A DNA stretch of 64,000 nt from JBFKQC01 sp041627895. GTDB lineage: Bacteria > Pseudomonadota > Alphaproteobacteria > Rhodobacterales > Rhodobacteraceae. Below are positions 20,390 to 29,268 of this stretch, piece by piece. Both the position numbers and the translations under genes were made by a program. The DNA is taken from assembly GCA_041627895.1 (NCBI GenBank), contig JBFKQC010000010.1:4330-68329 (forward strand), in the 5' to 3' direction. The notes beneath the pieces were generated by a model. It was not told where the DNA came from. It was given only the letters and a program-made list of their open reading frames with translations, and searched no databases. Numbering within the stretch: position 1 is the first letter of the stretch; each line of letters starts with the position of its first letter.

Positions 20390-21241
20390 ATGACCGACTC
20401 GCCCGCCCTTCCCGCCGGCGCCTGGCCCGAACTTCTGCCCGGCTGGGTCTGGCTTTGCGGCGCCGGGCCGGGCGATCCGGGGCTTCTGACGCTGCACGCG
20501 CTGAACGCGCTCGGCCAGGCCGACGTGATCGTCTACGACGCGCTGGTCGAGCCCGCGATCCTGGACTGGGCGCCGCAGGCCGAGCACGTCTATGCCGGCA
20601 AGCGCGGCGGCAAGCCCAGCGCGAAACAGCGCGACATCTCGCTGCACCTCGTCGACCTCGCCCGCGACGGCAGGCGCGTTCTGCGGCTGAAGGGCGGCGA
20701 TCCCTTCGTCTTCGGCCGCGGCGGCGAAGAGGCGCAGACCCTGGTACAGCACGGCATCCCGGTGCGGATCATCCCGGGCATCAGCGCCGGGATCGGCGGG
20801 CTGGCCTATGCCGGCATCCCGGTGACCCATCGCGACGTCAACCAGTCGGTCACGTTCGTCACCGGCCACGACCAGTCGGGCGAGACGCCCTCGTCGCTGA
20901 ATTGGCAAGCGATTTCAGAAGGTTCCCAGGTGATCGTGATCTACATGGGGATGAAGCACATCGCCCGGATCGCCGCCGCGCTGCGCGACGCCGGGCGCCC
21001 GCCGGATGAACCCGCCGCCGTCGTGACCGGTGCGACGACGCCCGGCCAGCGCGTCGTCGAGACCACGCTCGGCCGGATCGAGGCCGATATCGCCGCTGCC
21101 GGGCTGGAGCCGCCGGCGATCATCTGCGTCGGACGGTCGGTCCTGATGCGCCAGGTGCTGGACTGGCAGGCGCTCGCCGCGGGCGAGGCGCCGCGCAACC
21201 CCGATCCGCTGGGCCGCGGCCGCCCCGCCGAAAGTGCGTGA
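20390..21241 (+). CDS. cobA: Uroporphyrinogen-III C-methyltransferase
   Basis: A 283-residue SUMT transferring two methyl groups from SAM to uroporphyrinogen III to give precorrin-2, the entry to corrinoids and sirohaem. Motifs: VWLCGAGPGDPGLLTLHAL, VYDALV, GGDPFVFGRGGEE and IIPGISAGIGG. It is a stand-alone cobA with no siroheme-synthase N-terminal domain, although it has an extra 20 residues before the first strand. The stop overlaps the cobB GTG by 4 bases. I see no cobalamin riboswitch in the 97-base gap to cbiD. Confidence 0.93.
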   Translation: MTDSPALPAGAWPELLPGWVWLCGAGPGDPGLLTLHALNALGQADVIVYDALVEPAILDWAPQAEHVYAGKRGGKPSAKQRDISLHLVDLARDGRRVLRLKGGDPFVFGRGGEEAQTLVQHGIPVRIIPGISAGIGGLAYAGIPVTHRDVNQSVTFVTGHDQSGETPSSLNWQAISEGSQVIVIYMGMKHIARIAAALRDAGRPPDEPAAVVTGATTPGQRVVETTLGRIEADIAAAGLEPPAIICVGRSVLMRQVLDWQALAAGEAPRNPDPLGRGRPAESA

Positions 21242-22518
21242 GCGGTCACGGGCTGATCCTTGCCGCGCCGCAGTCCGGCAGCGGAAAGACCACGATCACA
21301 CTGGGCATCTTGCGGGCGCTTTCGCAGGATGGCGTTGCGGTTCGCGGCGCGAAATCCGGCCCCGACTATATCGACCCGCGGTTTCACGAGGCCGCCTGCG
21401 GCGCGCCATGCGTGAACCTCGATGCCTGGGCGATGACGCCGGCGCGGATCCGCGCGCTGGCCCGCGGCGAGGGGCTGCTGCTGGTCGAGGGCGCGATGGG
21501 GCTGTTCGACGGGGCCCCGCCCGGGGGCAAGGGCGCCACGGCAGATCTTGCCCGCATCCTCGGGCTGCCGGTGGTGCTGGTGGTCGACACCGCGAGCATC
21601 GCGCAGTCGGTCGCGCCGCTGGTCGCGGGGTTCGCCGCGCATGACCCGGCGGTGCAGGTCGCAGGCCTGATCCTGAACCGGGTGGGCAGCGCGCGGCATG
21701 AAGGCATGCTGCGCAAGGCTCTGGAACCGCTTGAGATTCCGGTTCTGGGGGCGGTTCGCCGCAACCCGTCGCTGGCGCTGCCGTCGCGGCATCTCGGGCT
21801 GGTGCAGGCGGGCGAGCACGGCGATCTCGACGGCTTTCTCGACCGGGCCGCAGCGGCGATGCGGGACCAGGCGGACCTGAACGCGCTGCAGTCGCTTGCC
21901 GCCCCCTTCGAGGCGAAGAACGCCGCCGGCGCGAACGGCACCGCAGGGCATATCCCGAAGCGGATTGCCATCGCCCGCGACGCCGCCTTTGCCTTCACCT
22001 ATCCGCACCAGCTGGCGGATTGGCGGCGCGCGGGCGCCGAATTGCGGTATTTCTCGCCGCTCGCGGACGACCCAGTGCCCCGGGCCGACTTGGTGTTCCT
22101 GCCCGGCGGCTATCCGGAACTCCATGCCGGGCGGATCGCCGCCGCGGGGAACTTCATGCAAAGCCTTAAGAATGCCGCGCTAACAGATGATATTTATGGA
22201 GAATGCGGCGGATACATGGTTCTGGGAGAAGCCATGACCGACGCCGACGGACAGCGCCACGCGATGGCCGGGCTCCTGCCGCTGGAGACCAGTTTCGCCG
22301 CGCGCAGGCTGCATCTCGGCTACCGGATGCTCAGGTGCAGCCACGCCCCGTTCCGGGGCCGCTTCACGGCGCACGAGTTCCACTATGCCACGACGATCCG
22401 GGCCGAGGGCGAGCCTCTGTTCGAGGCGCTGGACGCCGAGGGCAACGCCCTGCCGCCGATGGGGCTGCGCAGGGGCCGGGTCTGCGGCTCTTTCGCGCAT
22501 ATCATCGACGCTGCCTGA
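21238..22518 (+). CDS. cobB: Cobyrinate/hydrogenobyrinate a,c-diamide synthase
   Basis: A 426-residue ATP- and glutamine-dependent amidase that amidates the a and c side chains. The N-terminal P-loop is APQSGSGKTTITLG, then KSGPDYIDPRFH; the C-terminal glutaminase domain has LPGGYPELHA and the nucleophile region YGECGGYMVLG with a downstream HEFHYA. It starts at a GTG inside the cobA stop (GTGA). The length is normal. Confidence 0.94.
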   Translation: MSGHGLILAAPQSGSGKTTITLGILRALSQDGVAVRGAKSGPDYIDPRFHEAACGAPCVNLDAWAMTPARIRALARGEGLLLVEGAMGLFDGAPPGGKGATADLARILGLPVVLVVDTASIAQSVAPLVAGFAAHDPAVQVAGLILNRVGSARHEGMLRKALEPLEIPVLGAVRRNPSLALPSRHLGLVQAGEHGDLDGFLDRAAAAMRDQADLNALQSLAAPFEAKNAAGANGTAGHIPKRIAIARDAAFAFTYPHQLADWRRAGAELRYFSPLADDPVPRADLVFLPGGYPELHAGRIAAAGNFMQSLKNAALTDDIYGECGGYMVLGEAMTDADGQRHAMAGLLPLETSFAARRLHLGYRMLRCSHAPFRGRFTAHEFHYATTIRAEGEPLFEALDAEGNALPPMGLRRGRVCGSFAHIIDAA

Positions 22519-22559
22519 TCGCCCTTTCCTTCGCCCCGGCCGGGCGCTAATCCGGGCCG

Positions 22560-23810
22560 ATGACCGATTTTCCCGCCGAAGCGCCCGCGCCGGCACCCGC
22601 CGGCCCGGCCATCCCCGACAGGCGCCGCAGCCGCCGCAATGTCGCGGTGCTGGTGGCCGCGCAGGCGATCCTCGGTGCGCAGATGCCGATGATCTTCGTG
22701 CTGGCGGGGCTGGCGGGCCAGTCGCTGGCCTCGAACGTCTGCTTCGCGACGCTGCCGATTTCGCTGATCGTGCTGGGCTCGATGCTGTCCGCGACGCCGC
22801 TGTCGGCGCTGATGCAGCGCTTCGGGCGGCGCGCGGGGTTCTTCGTCGGCGCCACCGGCGGCGCGCTCGGCGGTGCGATCGGCGCATACGGGCTGATGAC
22901 GCAAAGCTTCGCGGTGTTCCTTGCGGGCTCGCTGTTCACCGGCATCTACATGTCGGCGCAGGGGTTCTATCGCTTCGCCGCCGCCGACACCGCGTCCGAG
23001 AGGTTCCGGCCGAAGGCGATTTCCTACGTGATGGCGGGCGGCCTGGTCTCTGCCGTGATCGGGCCGCAACTGGTCAAGGTCACGGCGGATGCGATGGTGG
23101 TGCCGTTCATGGGCACCTACCTTGCGGTGATCGCGGTGAACGCGGCCGGCGCACTGTTGTTCCTGTTCCTCGACATCCCCAGACCGCCGGCGCCGGACAC
23201 CGAAGCCCCGCGCGGGCGCACGCGGTGGGAACTGCTGAGAACGCCGCGCATCGCGGTCGCGATCATCTGCGCGATGGTCAGCTATGCGCTGATGAACCTG
23301 GTGATGACCTCGACGCCGCTGGCGGTCGTGGGCTGCGGGTTCGACAAGAACGACGCGGCCGACGTGGTCACCGGGCACGTGCTGGCGATGTTCGCACCGT
23401 CCTTCGTCACCGGCCACCTGATCGCCCGGTTCGGGGTCGAGCGCATCATGGCCACGGGGCTGGCGATTCTCGCGGGCGCGGGCGGCGTGGGGCTGGCGGG
23501 CGTCGCGCTGGAAAACTTCTTTGTCGCGCTGGTCCTGCTGGGCGTCGGCTGGAACTTCGGCTTCATCGGCGCCACCACGATGCTGGCGGGCGCGCATACG
23601 CCCGAGGAGCGCGGCCGGGTGCAGGGGCTGAACGACATGCTTGTGTTCGGCTGCGTGACGCTGGCGTCGCTGGCCTCGGGCGGGCTGATGAACTGCTCGG
23701 GCGGCTCGGCAGAGCAGGGCTGGACTGCCGTCAATCTCGCCATGGCGCCGTTCCTGGCGCTGGCCGGCGGCGCGCTGATCTGGCTGGTGCTGCGGCCGAA
23801 GGCGGCATGA
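22560..23810 (+). CDS. Major facilitator superfamily transporter
   Basis: A 416-residue membrane protein with about twelve hydrophobic segments and an N-terminal Pro/Ala-rich tail. A degenerate MFS loop motif is visible (LMQRFGRRAGFFVG between helices 2 and 3; TPEERGRVQGLNDML between helices 10 and 11). The substrate is unknown. It starts 41 bases after cobB on the same strand and could be co-transcribed with it, but the family is broad and a corrinoid link would be speculative. Confidence 0.82.
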   Translation: MTDFPAEAPAPAPAGPAIPDRRRSRRNVAVLVAAQAILGAQMPMIFVLAGLAGQSLASNVCFATLPISLIVLGSMLSATPLSALMQRFGRRAGFFVGATGGALGGAIGAYGLMTQSFAVFLAGSLFTGIYMSAQGFYRFAAADTASERFRPKAISYVMAGGLVSAVIGPQLVKVTADAMVVPFMGTYLAVIAVNAAGALLFLFLDIPRPPAPDTEAPRGRTRWELLRTPRIAVAIICAMVSYALMNLVMTSTPLAVVGCGFDKNDAADVVTGHVLAMFAPSFVTGHLIARFGVERIMATGLAILAGAGGVGLAGVALENFFVALVLLGVGWNFGFIGATTMLAGAHTPEERGRVQGLNDMLVFGCVTLASLASGGLMNCSGGSAEQGWTAVNLAMAPFLALAGGALIWLVLRPKAA

Positions 23811-23860
23811 CGGCATTTCCGTTCGAGTGCATGGGATTCCGCGGCTGGCCGGTAGTGGAA

Positions 23861-23910
23861 TCTTCACCGAAGCGGCCGGAAGATGAAGGGCGGGAGGTTG
23901 GGGGAATAAC
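23861..23910. repeat. Convergent-gap repeat, copy B
   Basis: TCTTCACCGAAG (23861-23872) and a 23-base block at 23888-23910 beginning GGGCGGGAGGTTGGGGGAA match copy A at 14091-14128 (20 of 23 in the long block). An extra 16 bases separate the blocks here. Like copy A it lies between convergent genes. Confidence 0.5.
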
Positions 23911-24010
23911 GCGCGAAATTCGTTAACAATGCGTTCGCCGGTATCGCGGCAGTAGGGCACCGATCTGCCGGTACTCGTCGAGGCGGAACGATCTATCCAG
24001 TATTGGCCGC

Positions 24011-24754
24011 TCAGCCGGTGAGGCTGCGCCAGATCAGGCCCACGCGGCGCCGGAACTCCGAGTCCGCCAGCCGCCCTTCGACCACGCGCGCGGGCTCGGC
24101 CCGGGCGCGGCGCAGGATGCCGCGCGCCCGCCAGGTCGCCAGCAGCGCCGGGCGCGCCGCCCGCGGCGGCCGGGCGCTTGACAGCCGCGCCAGCCCATCG
24201 CCGGCCAGCGCCCGCACCGCTTCGGGCCGGCCGTCGACCAGCGGCACGCGGCCGCGCGCCTCGAGCGCCGGGATCGCCAGCAGCCAGTTCGCCAGCCCGC
24301 CGGCCCAGGCCACGTCGCGCACCGCCGCCTCGCCGTCCGACCCCAGAAGCCGCGCCGCGGTCCAGGCCAGGTTGCCGGCCGTCGCGTCAAGGTAGTCGGC
24401 GAACTGGCCGGCATCGTCGAACGGCTCGCGGCAGAGATCCCGGCGCCGCGCCTCGACCAGCCGGTCCAGCGCCTCGGCGCCCGGGGCGTCCAGCATGCCC
24501 GCCAGGGCGTCGACCACCTCGTGCCGCCGCACCGGCCCGCCGCCCCCGATCTCGGCCAGCGCGTCGCGCCACCATTGCAGCCGCATTTCGGCGATCATCG
24601 GCTCGTCCGTGACCCAGGGCGCGCGGGCCACCTCGACATTGAAGGCATAGAGCGGGAACAGGACGGCGCGCGCCGCCGCAGGCGCCGCCATCGCGGCCAG
24701 GAACCGGTCGGGATCGCCGCGCCGGACCAGTTCGGCGCAGGCCCGAAGGCTCAT
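24011..24754 (-). CDS. Squalene/phytoene synthase-like protein (NDUFAF6-like)
   Basis: A 247-residue member of the trans-isoprenyl diphosphate synthase-like fold. It contains MRLQWWRDALAEI, typical of this family, but the Asp-rich substrate-binding motifs of true squalene or phytoene synthases are not conserved: the first is replaced by NVEVARAPW and the second by DYLDATAGNL. That pattern resembles the NDUFAF6 group, known in mitochondria as complex I assembly factors, so terpene synthase activity is doubtful. It overlaps the methyltransferase stop by 4 bases. Confidence 0.75.
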   Translation of the reverse strand: MSLRACAELVRRGDPDRFLAAMAAPAAARAVLFPLYAFNVEVARAPWVTDEPMIAEMRLQWWRDALAEIGGGGPVRRHEVVDALAGMLDAPGAEALDRLVEARRRDLCREPFDDAGQFADYLDATAGNLAWTAARLLGSDGEAAVRDVAWAGGLANWLLAIPALEARGRVPLVDGRPEAVRALAGDGLARLSSARPPRAARPALLATWRARGILRRARAEPARVVEGRLADSEFRRRVGLIWRSLTG

Positions 24755-25461
24755 GCCGGGCGCACCACGCTCAAGAGATAGCCGGTCTCGTCCTTCACCT
24801 TGCGCCAGGTGTCGATCTCGGTCTGGGCAGCTTCAAGCACGGCGCGCATCGCGTCGTCGGCGGCGGGGCGCAGTTGCGCGATGCGGTCCTCGAGCGGCCC
24901 GTAATAGGCCTGCCACGCCGCATCCGACAGCCGCCGGGTGGCGATAGTTTCGTACCCCGCGGCCTGCACCCGCGCGTCGATACCGGCGGCGTCCGAGGTT
25001 TGCGCATAATCCTCCCAGAAGGCGCGCGAGGCTTCCGACGGCGTCGCGGTAAAGAAGCAGGGTTCGGAAAACGCCACCGCGCCGGTCTTCGAAAGACACG
25101 GCCGCCAGGCATTCAGACCCTTCTCGACGCCCAGGAAGTAAAGCGCCCCGGCCGACCAGATCAGGTCGAACGGGCCCTTCAGCTTGGCCATGTTGCCGGC
25201 ATAGGCTGTCACCCGGTCATCCGGGCCGATCCGCATCCAAAGCTCGTCGATGAACGGCTTGTGGCTGTCGACGGCGGTCACGTGGCCCTCGGGCGCGGCG
25301 GCCAGCAGCGCCTCGACATCCGCGCCCGGCCCGCAGCCCGCGTCGCAGATCCGCGCGTCGCGCGGCAGGTCCAGCACATCGGCCACCCAGGCCACGTCGG
25401 CCGGCTCGCCCGGCCCCTCGCGGTCGAGCCCCTGGTGCAGCAGGAAGAAGGCGTCGGTCAT
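24751..25461 (-). CDS. Class I SAM-dependent methyltransferase
   Basis: A 236-residue Rossmann-fold methyltransferase. Motif I is ICDAGCGPGADVEAL, the acidic residue after strand 2 is in VTAVDSHK, and motif IV is FDLIWSAGALYFLG. The substrate is unknown. It overlaps cimA upstream and the NDUFAF6-like gene downstream by 4 bases each, so the three are almost certainly one transcript, although citramalate synthesis and methylation have no obvious link. Confidence 0.82.
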   Translation of the reverse strand: MTDAFFLLHQGLDREGPGEPADVAWVADVLDLPRDARICDAGCGPGADVEALLAAAPEGHVTAVDSHKPFIDELWMRIGPDDRVTAYAGNMAKLKGPFDLIWSAGALYFLGVEKGLNAWRPCLSKTGAVAFSEPCFFTATPSEASRAFWEDYAQTSDAAGIDARVQAAGYETIATRRLSDAAWQAYYGPLEDRIAQLRPAADDAMRAVLEAAQTEIDTWRKVKDETGYLLSVVRPA

Positions 25462-27083
25462 GTCGTGGCGGCCCGGTCCCGGATCAGCTTCCAGTTGATG
25501 GCATCCAAAAGCGCTTCGAAGCTCGCGTCAACGATATTGGCAGAAACGCCCACCGTCGACCATTCGTGTCCGGCGGAATCGGCGAAGTCGATGATCACCC
25601 GCGTGACCGCCTCGGTGCCGCCCTGGGTGATGCGCACCTTGAAATCCACCAGCCGCATGTCCTCGATCCGTTCCTGGTGCGGCCCGAGATCGGCCTTCAG
25701 CGCCTGCCAGAGCGCGTTCACGGGCCCGTCGTCCTGCATGTCCTGCGGGTGGTCGTTCTTGAAATAGCTGGTGCGGCTGCCGTCGCGTGCGGAAATCGTC
25801 ACAACCGCTTCGGATTCAACGACAATCTCTCCCTTGGCATTGCGGCGGCGCTCGGTGATGACGCGGTAGCGCTCGACCACGAAGAAATCCGGGCTCAGCC
25901 CCAGTTCGGCGCGCGCCAGCAGCTCGAACGAGGCCTGCGCCGTGTCATAGCTGTATCCGATTTCCTCGCGCGCCTTGACCGCCTCGAGGATCCGGCCAAG
26001 CGCCGGGTCGCCCTTGGCGACCTCCAGCCCCATGTCCACCAGCCGCGCGCGCAGGTTCGACTGCCCGGCCTGGTTCGACATCGGGATGATCCGCGTATTG
26101 CCGACCGTCTTGGGGTCGACATGTTCATAGGTGCTCGGGTCCTTGACGATGGCCGAGGCATGCAGCCCCGCCTTGTGCGCGAACGCGCTGGCGCCGACAT
26201 AGGGCGCGGACTTGTCCGGCACCCGGTTCAGGATGTCGTCCAGCATCCGGCTGGCATGGGTCAGCTGCCTGAGGTTCGCCTCGGAAACGCCTGTTTCAAA
26301 ACGGCTTTTGTAGGGCTCCTTCAGCAGGAGCGTGGGGATCAGCGTGGTCAGATTGGCATTGCCGCAGCGCTCGCCGAGGCCATTAAGCGTGCCCTGCACC
26401 TGCCGCGCGCCGGCATCCAAAGCGGCCAGCGTGTTGGCCACCGCGTTGCCGGTGTCGTCGTGGGTGTGGATGCCGAGGCTTTCGCCGGGGATGCCGGCGG
26501 CGATCACCGCGGCAGTGATCTCGCCCACCTCGTGCGGCAACGTGCCGCCGTTGGTGTCGCACAGGACCACCCAGCGCGCCCCGGCCTGATGCGCCGCCGT
26601 CAGGCAGTCGAGCGCGTAGGACGGGTTCGCCTTGTAGCCGTCGAAGAAATGCTCGGCATCGAACAGCGCCTCGCGGCCCTCGGCCACCAGATGCGCGATC
26701 GAGGCGCGGATGTTCTCCAGGTTCTCGTCCAGCGTGATGCCCAGCGCCGTCTCGACATGGAAATCATGCGTCTTGCCCACCAGGCAGACCGCCGGCGTGC
26801 CCGCGTTCAGCACCGCCGCCAGCACCTCGTCATTCGCCGCCGAGCGTCCGGCGCGCTTGGTCATGCCGAAGGCGGTGAAGGTGGCCCGCGTCCTCGGTGC
26901 CTCGGCGAAGAACGCGCTGTCGGTGGGGTTCGCGCCGGGCCAGCCGCCCTCGATGTAATCGAGGCCGAGCGCGTCGAGCGTCGCGGCGATCTCGTGCTTG
27001 TCCGGGGTCGAGAATTGCACGCCGTGGGTCTGCTGCCCGTCGCGCAGCGTGGTGTCGAAGAGAGAGAGGCGCTCGCGGGTCAT
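25458..27083 (-). CDS. cimA: (R)-citramalate synthase
   Basis: A 541-residue DRE-TIM metallolyase condensing acetyl-CoA with pyruvate to citramalate for threonine-independent isoleucine synthesis. The N-terminus LFDTTLRDGQQTHGV carries the catalytic Arg-Asp pair, HTHDDTGNAVAN the metal-binding His, and NGLGERCGNANL follows. The C-terminal ~150 residues are a LeuA-type allosteric domain, the usual site of end-product inhibition. The length (~540) matches the CimA subgroup rather than short LeuA or homocitrate synthases. The ATG at 27083 gives the canonical MTRERLSLFDTT; upstream open codons are not family-like. Confidence 0.9.
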   Translation of the reverse strand: MTRERLSLFDTTLRDGQQTHGVQFSTPDKHEIAATLDALGLDYIEGGWPGANPTDSAFFAEAPRTRATFTAFGMTKRAGRSAANDEVLAAVLNAGTPAVCLVGKTHDFHVETALGITLDENLENIRASIAHLVAEGREALFDAEHFFDGYKANPSYALDCLTAAHQAGARWVVLCDTNGGTLPHEVGEITAAVIAAGIPGESLGIHTHDDTGNAVANTLAALDAGARQVQGTLNGLGERCGNANLTTLIPTLLLKEPYKSRFETGVSEANLRQLTHASRMLDDILNRVPDKSAPYVGASAFAHKAGLHASAIVKDPSTYEHVDPKTVGNTRIIPMSNQAGQSNLRARLVDMGLEVAKGDPALGRILEAVKAREEIGYSYDTAQASFELLARAELGLSPDFFVVERYRVITERRRNAKGEIVVESEAVVTISARDGSRTSYFKNDHPQDMQDDGPVNALWQALKADLGPHQERIEDMRLVDFKVRITQGGTEAVTRVIIDFADSAGHEWSTVGVSANIVDASFEALLDAINWKLIRDRAATT

Positions 27084-27134
27084 CGGGCCACTTCCCCGCG
27101 TTGGACTCTCCCGAACCCGTCGCTCCGATGTCCC

Positions 27135-27154
27135 GCCCGGCCGCAAGGCCGGGC
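27135..27154 (-). terminator. Hairpin downstream of cysS
   Basis: A perfect 8-bp stem, GCCCGGCC (27135-27142) and GGCCGGGC (27147-27154), with a 4-base loop, about 85 bases after the cysS stop and before the cimA start. No clear U run follows on the minus strand, so it may be a weak terminator or an mRNA 3'-end stabiliser. Confidence 0.4.
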
Positions 27155-27237
27155 AGCGCCCGACCCGCCCCCCAGGGGCGCGCGCTTCTGCGCCCACCCC
27201 TCGGGCCGGGCGCCGCCCTCGTTTCTCTGCACTGCGG

Positions 27238-28626
27238 TCATTTCAGCGCCTCCAGCTTGGCGGGGTCGAAGGCACGTTCGATCTTGTAGGTCACTCCACC
27301 ATCCGAATCGTCTTTAAGTGAGACCCCAGCTTTCTGGAGAGCGTCCCTTATCGAATCCGCGATAGTGAAGTCCTTTTTCTTCCTGGCTTCTTGGCGCTTC
27401 TCTATAGCTGCGACGATCAGATCACGATACTCCTCGCCTTGAACCAGATGTTCAAATATCTGGACCTGTTTGGGATCTGCTCTGAGGTCAAAGCCGAGAA
27501 ACGCGAGGTTGGCCTTCAATTCTTGGTATTCAGCTCTAGCGTAGTTCGACCTGAGAGCTGTGATCGCGCCATGGGTATTCAGGTCGTCGGCAAGAGCGTC
27601 AATCACACTCTCTGACGGCCTCTCCGCAGCTTTTGCATTCTCGATGGACAAAGCCCATTTTTCGAGTTCGTCCTCCGCTTCCTCCCGCTTCTTCTCTGTC
27701 CAGTCCATCGGCTTGCGGTAATGCGTGGAGAGGAACACGAAGCGGATCACCTCGCCCGGGACGCCCTGTTCCAGCAGGTCGTGCACGGTGAAGAAGTTGC
27801 CCAGGCTCTTGGACATCTTCTTGCCCTCGACCTGCAGCATCTCGTTATGCATCCAGACCCGCGCGAACTGCCCCTCGGGATGGGCGCAGCGGGATTGCGC
27901 GATCTCGTTCTCGTGGTGCGGGAACATCAGGTCGTTGCCGCCGCCATGGATGTCGAAGGATTGGCCGAGCAGTTCGTAGGCCATCGCCGAGCATTCGATG
28001 TGCCAGCCCGGGCGGCCGCGACCCCAGGGGCTGTCCCAGCCCGGCTGGTCCGGCGTCGAGGGCTTCCACAGCACGAAATCCATCGGGTCTTCCTTGTAGG
28101 GCGCCAACTCCACCCGGGCGCCGGCGATCATGTCGTCGAACGACCGGCCCGACAAACGCCCGTATTCGGCGTAGCTGCGCACCCGGAACAGCACGTGGCC
28201 CTCCGCCTCGTAGGCGTGGCCCTTCAGGATCAGGTCCTCGATCATGCCGATCATCTGCCGGATATGCGCCGTGGCGTGCGGCGTGTAGGAGGGTTCCAGC
28301 GCGCCGAGCGCGGCCATGTCGTCGCGGTACCACTGCGCGGTCTCCTCGGTGATCGCGCCGATCTCTCGGCCCGTCTCCCGCGCCCGCGCGATGATCTTGT
28401 CGTCCACGTCGGTGATGTTGCGCACATAAGTTACCCGGTTATCCCCGTAGACGTGACGCAGCAGGCGAAACAGCGTGTCGAACACCACCACGGGCCGGGC
28501 ATTGCCCAGATGCGCTCGGTCATAGACCGTGGGCCCGCAGACATACATCCGCACGTTCCGCGGATCGAGCGGCCGGAACGGGTCCTTCCGGCGGGTCCTG
28601 GTGTTGTAAAGCGTGATCTCGGTCAT
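27238..28626 (-). CDS. cysS: Cysteinyl-tRNA synthetase with a compositionally foreign 3' third
   Basis: A 462-residue class I synthetase charging tRNA-Cys. Zinc ligand Cys30 lies in MYVCGPTVYD, the HIGH-type motif is AHLGN (residues 38-42) and the KMSKS loop is intact near residue 270; the length is normal. The DNA for roughly residues 303-442 (27301-27720) is only about 52% GC by hand count (218 of 420), with AT-ending codons common, while the flanking 60 bases on the 5' side are 65% and neighbouring genes are higher. The protein reads through without a break, so this looks like a recombinant (mosaic) gene in which the C-terminal helical/anticodon region was replaced by DNA of lower GC. Confidence 0.95.
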   Translation of the reverse strand: MTEITLYNTRTRRKDPFRPLDPRNVRMYVCGPTVYDRAHLGNARPVVVFDTLFRLLRHVYGDNRVTYVRNITDVDDKIIARARETGREIGAITEETAQWYRDDMAALGALEPSYTPHATAHIRQMIGMIEDLILKGHAYEAEGHVLFRVRSYAEYGRLSGRSFDDMIAGARVELAPYKEDPMDFVLWKPSTPDQPGWDSPWGRGRPGWHIECSAMAYELLGQSFDIHGGGNDLMFPHHENEIAQSRCAHPEGQFARVWMHNEMLQVEGKKMSKSLGNFFTVHDLLEQGVPGEVIRFVFLSTHYRKPMDWTEKKREEAEDELEKWALSIENAKAAERPSESVIDALADDLNTHGAITALRSNYARAEYQELKANLAFLGFDLRADPKQVQIFEHLVQGEEYRDLIVAAIEKRQEARKKKDFTIADSIRDALQKAGVSLKDDSDGGVTYKIERAFDPAKLEALK

Positions 28627-28821
28627 GCCCTGTCCTCGCGCGCACTGCTCCCGGCGGGCCTTAGCAGTCTGCGTGAGAAGGGAAAACGTAAAAGACCGGC
28701 CCGCCTGACTTGTGTCAGCGGATAATGCAGCAGATGATGGTTGCAGCGGTCTTCATGGGCCCGCGTATAACGCCAAAGCGGCGTCTTGCCAAGCCTCGCG
28801 CCGCGCTCCATGCTTCGCCCC

Positions 28822-29157
28822 ATGACCCGCGACGAGATGAACGCGATCTGCGCCGCGCTGCCGGGCGCAGAGGCCTCCGACCCGTGGGGCGGCGGGCATG
28901 ACGCCTGGAAGGTCGGCGGGAAGATGTTCGCCTGCATCGGCGCGGTGACGCCCGGCATCTCGGTCAAGACCGACAGCGTCGAGACCGCCGAGATGCTGAT
29001 CGGCGCGGGTGCCGGACAGAAGGCGCCCTATTTCCACGGCTCCTGGGTCCTCCTGCCATGGGACACGGGCCCCGCCGAGGCGCGGCACAGGATCGAAACA
29101 TCGTATCGCCTGGTGCGCGACAAACTGCCCAAGAGGGTGCAGGCCGCCCTGGGGTGA
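28822..29157 (+). CDS. MmcQ/YjbR-family protein
   Basis: A 111-residue MmcQ/YjbR domain protein (CyaY-like fold, DNA-binding in some members; cellular role unclear). The family core is SDPWGGGHDAWKVGGKMFACIG and KAPYFHGSWVLLPWD. The ATG at 28822 gives the standard MTRDEMNAICAALPG start; an in-frame ATG at 28810 is possible. It diverges from cysS. A GC hairpin of a dispersed repeat follows its stop. Confidence 0.8.
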   Translation: MTRDEMNAICAALPGAEASDPWGGGHDAWKVGGKMFACIGAVTPGISVKTDSVETAEMLIGAGAGQKAPYFHGSWVLLPWDTGPAEARHRIETSYRLVRDKLPKRVQAALG

Positions 29158-29172
29158 TCCCGAAAGCTGCCT

Positions 29173-29218
29173 GATCCGGCGGGAAATATCCCCGGGGCCG
29201 GGGCGCAGCGCCCCCGGC
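29173..29218. repeat. Terminator-associated repeat, diverged copy 3
   Basis: The block ATCCGGCGGGAAATATCCCC resembles the ATCTGGCCGGAAATACTC block of the copy at 32808 and is likewise followed by a GC hairpin (29197-29218, GCCGGGG against CCCCCGGC). It starts 15 bases after the stop of the MmcQ/YjbR gene and probably terminates it. Confidence 0.45.
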
Positions 29219-29268
29219 GATCCGATAGCGCGATTGACAAAACGCCGCCCCCGTGGCCCGGTGCGGCC

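Noticed and set aside
17886..20908. Very long minus-strand frames spanning several genes (for example 798 and 548 codons)
   Set aside because: They are genuine cobK or DNA glycosylase frames whose upstream extensions run through cbiD/cobA out of frame and read as Arg/Gly/Ala-rich sequence; the starts were moved to GTG codons at gene overlaps.
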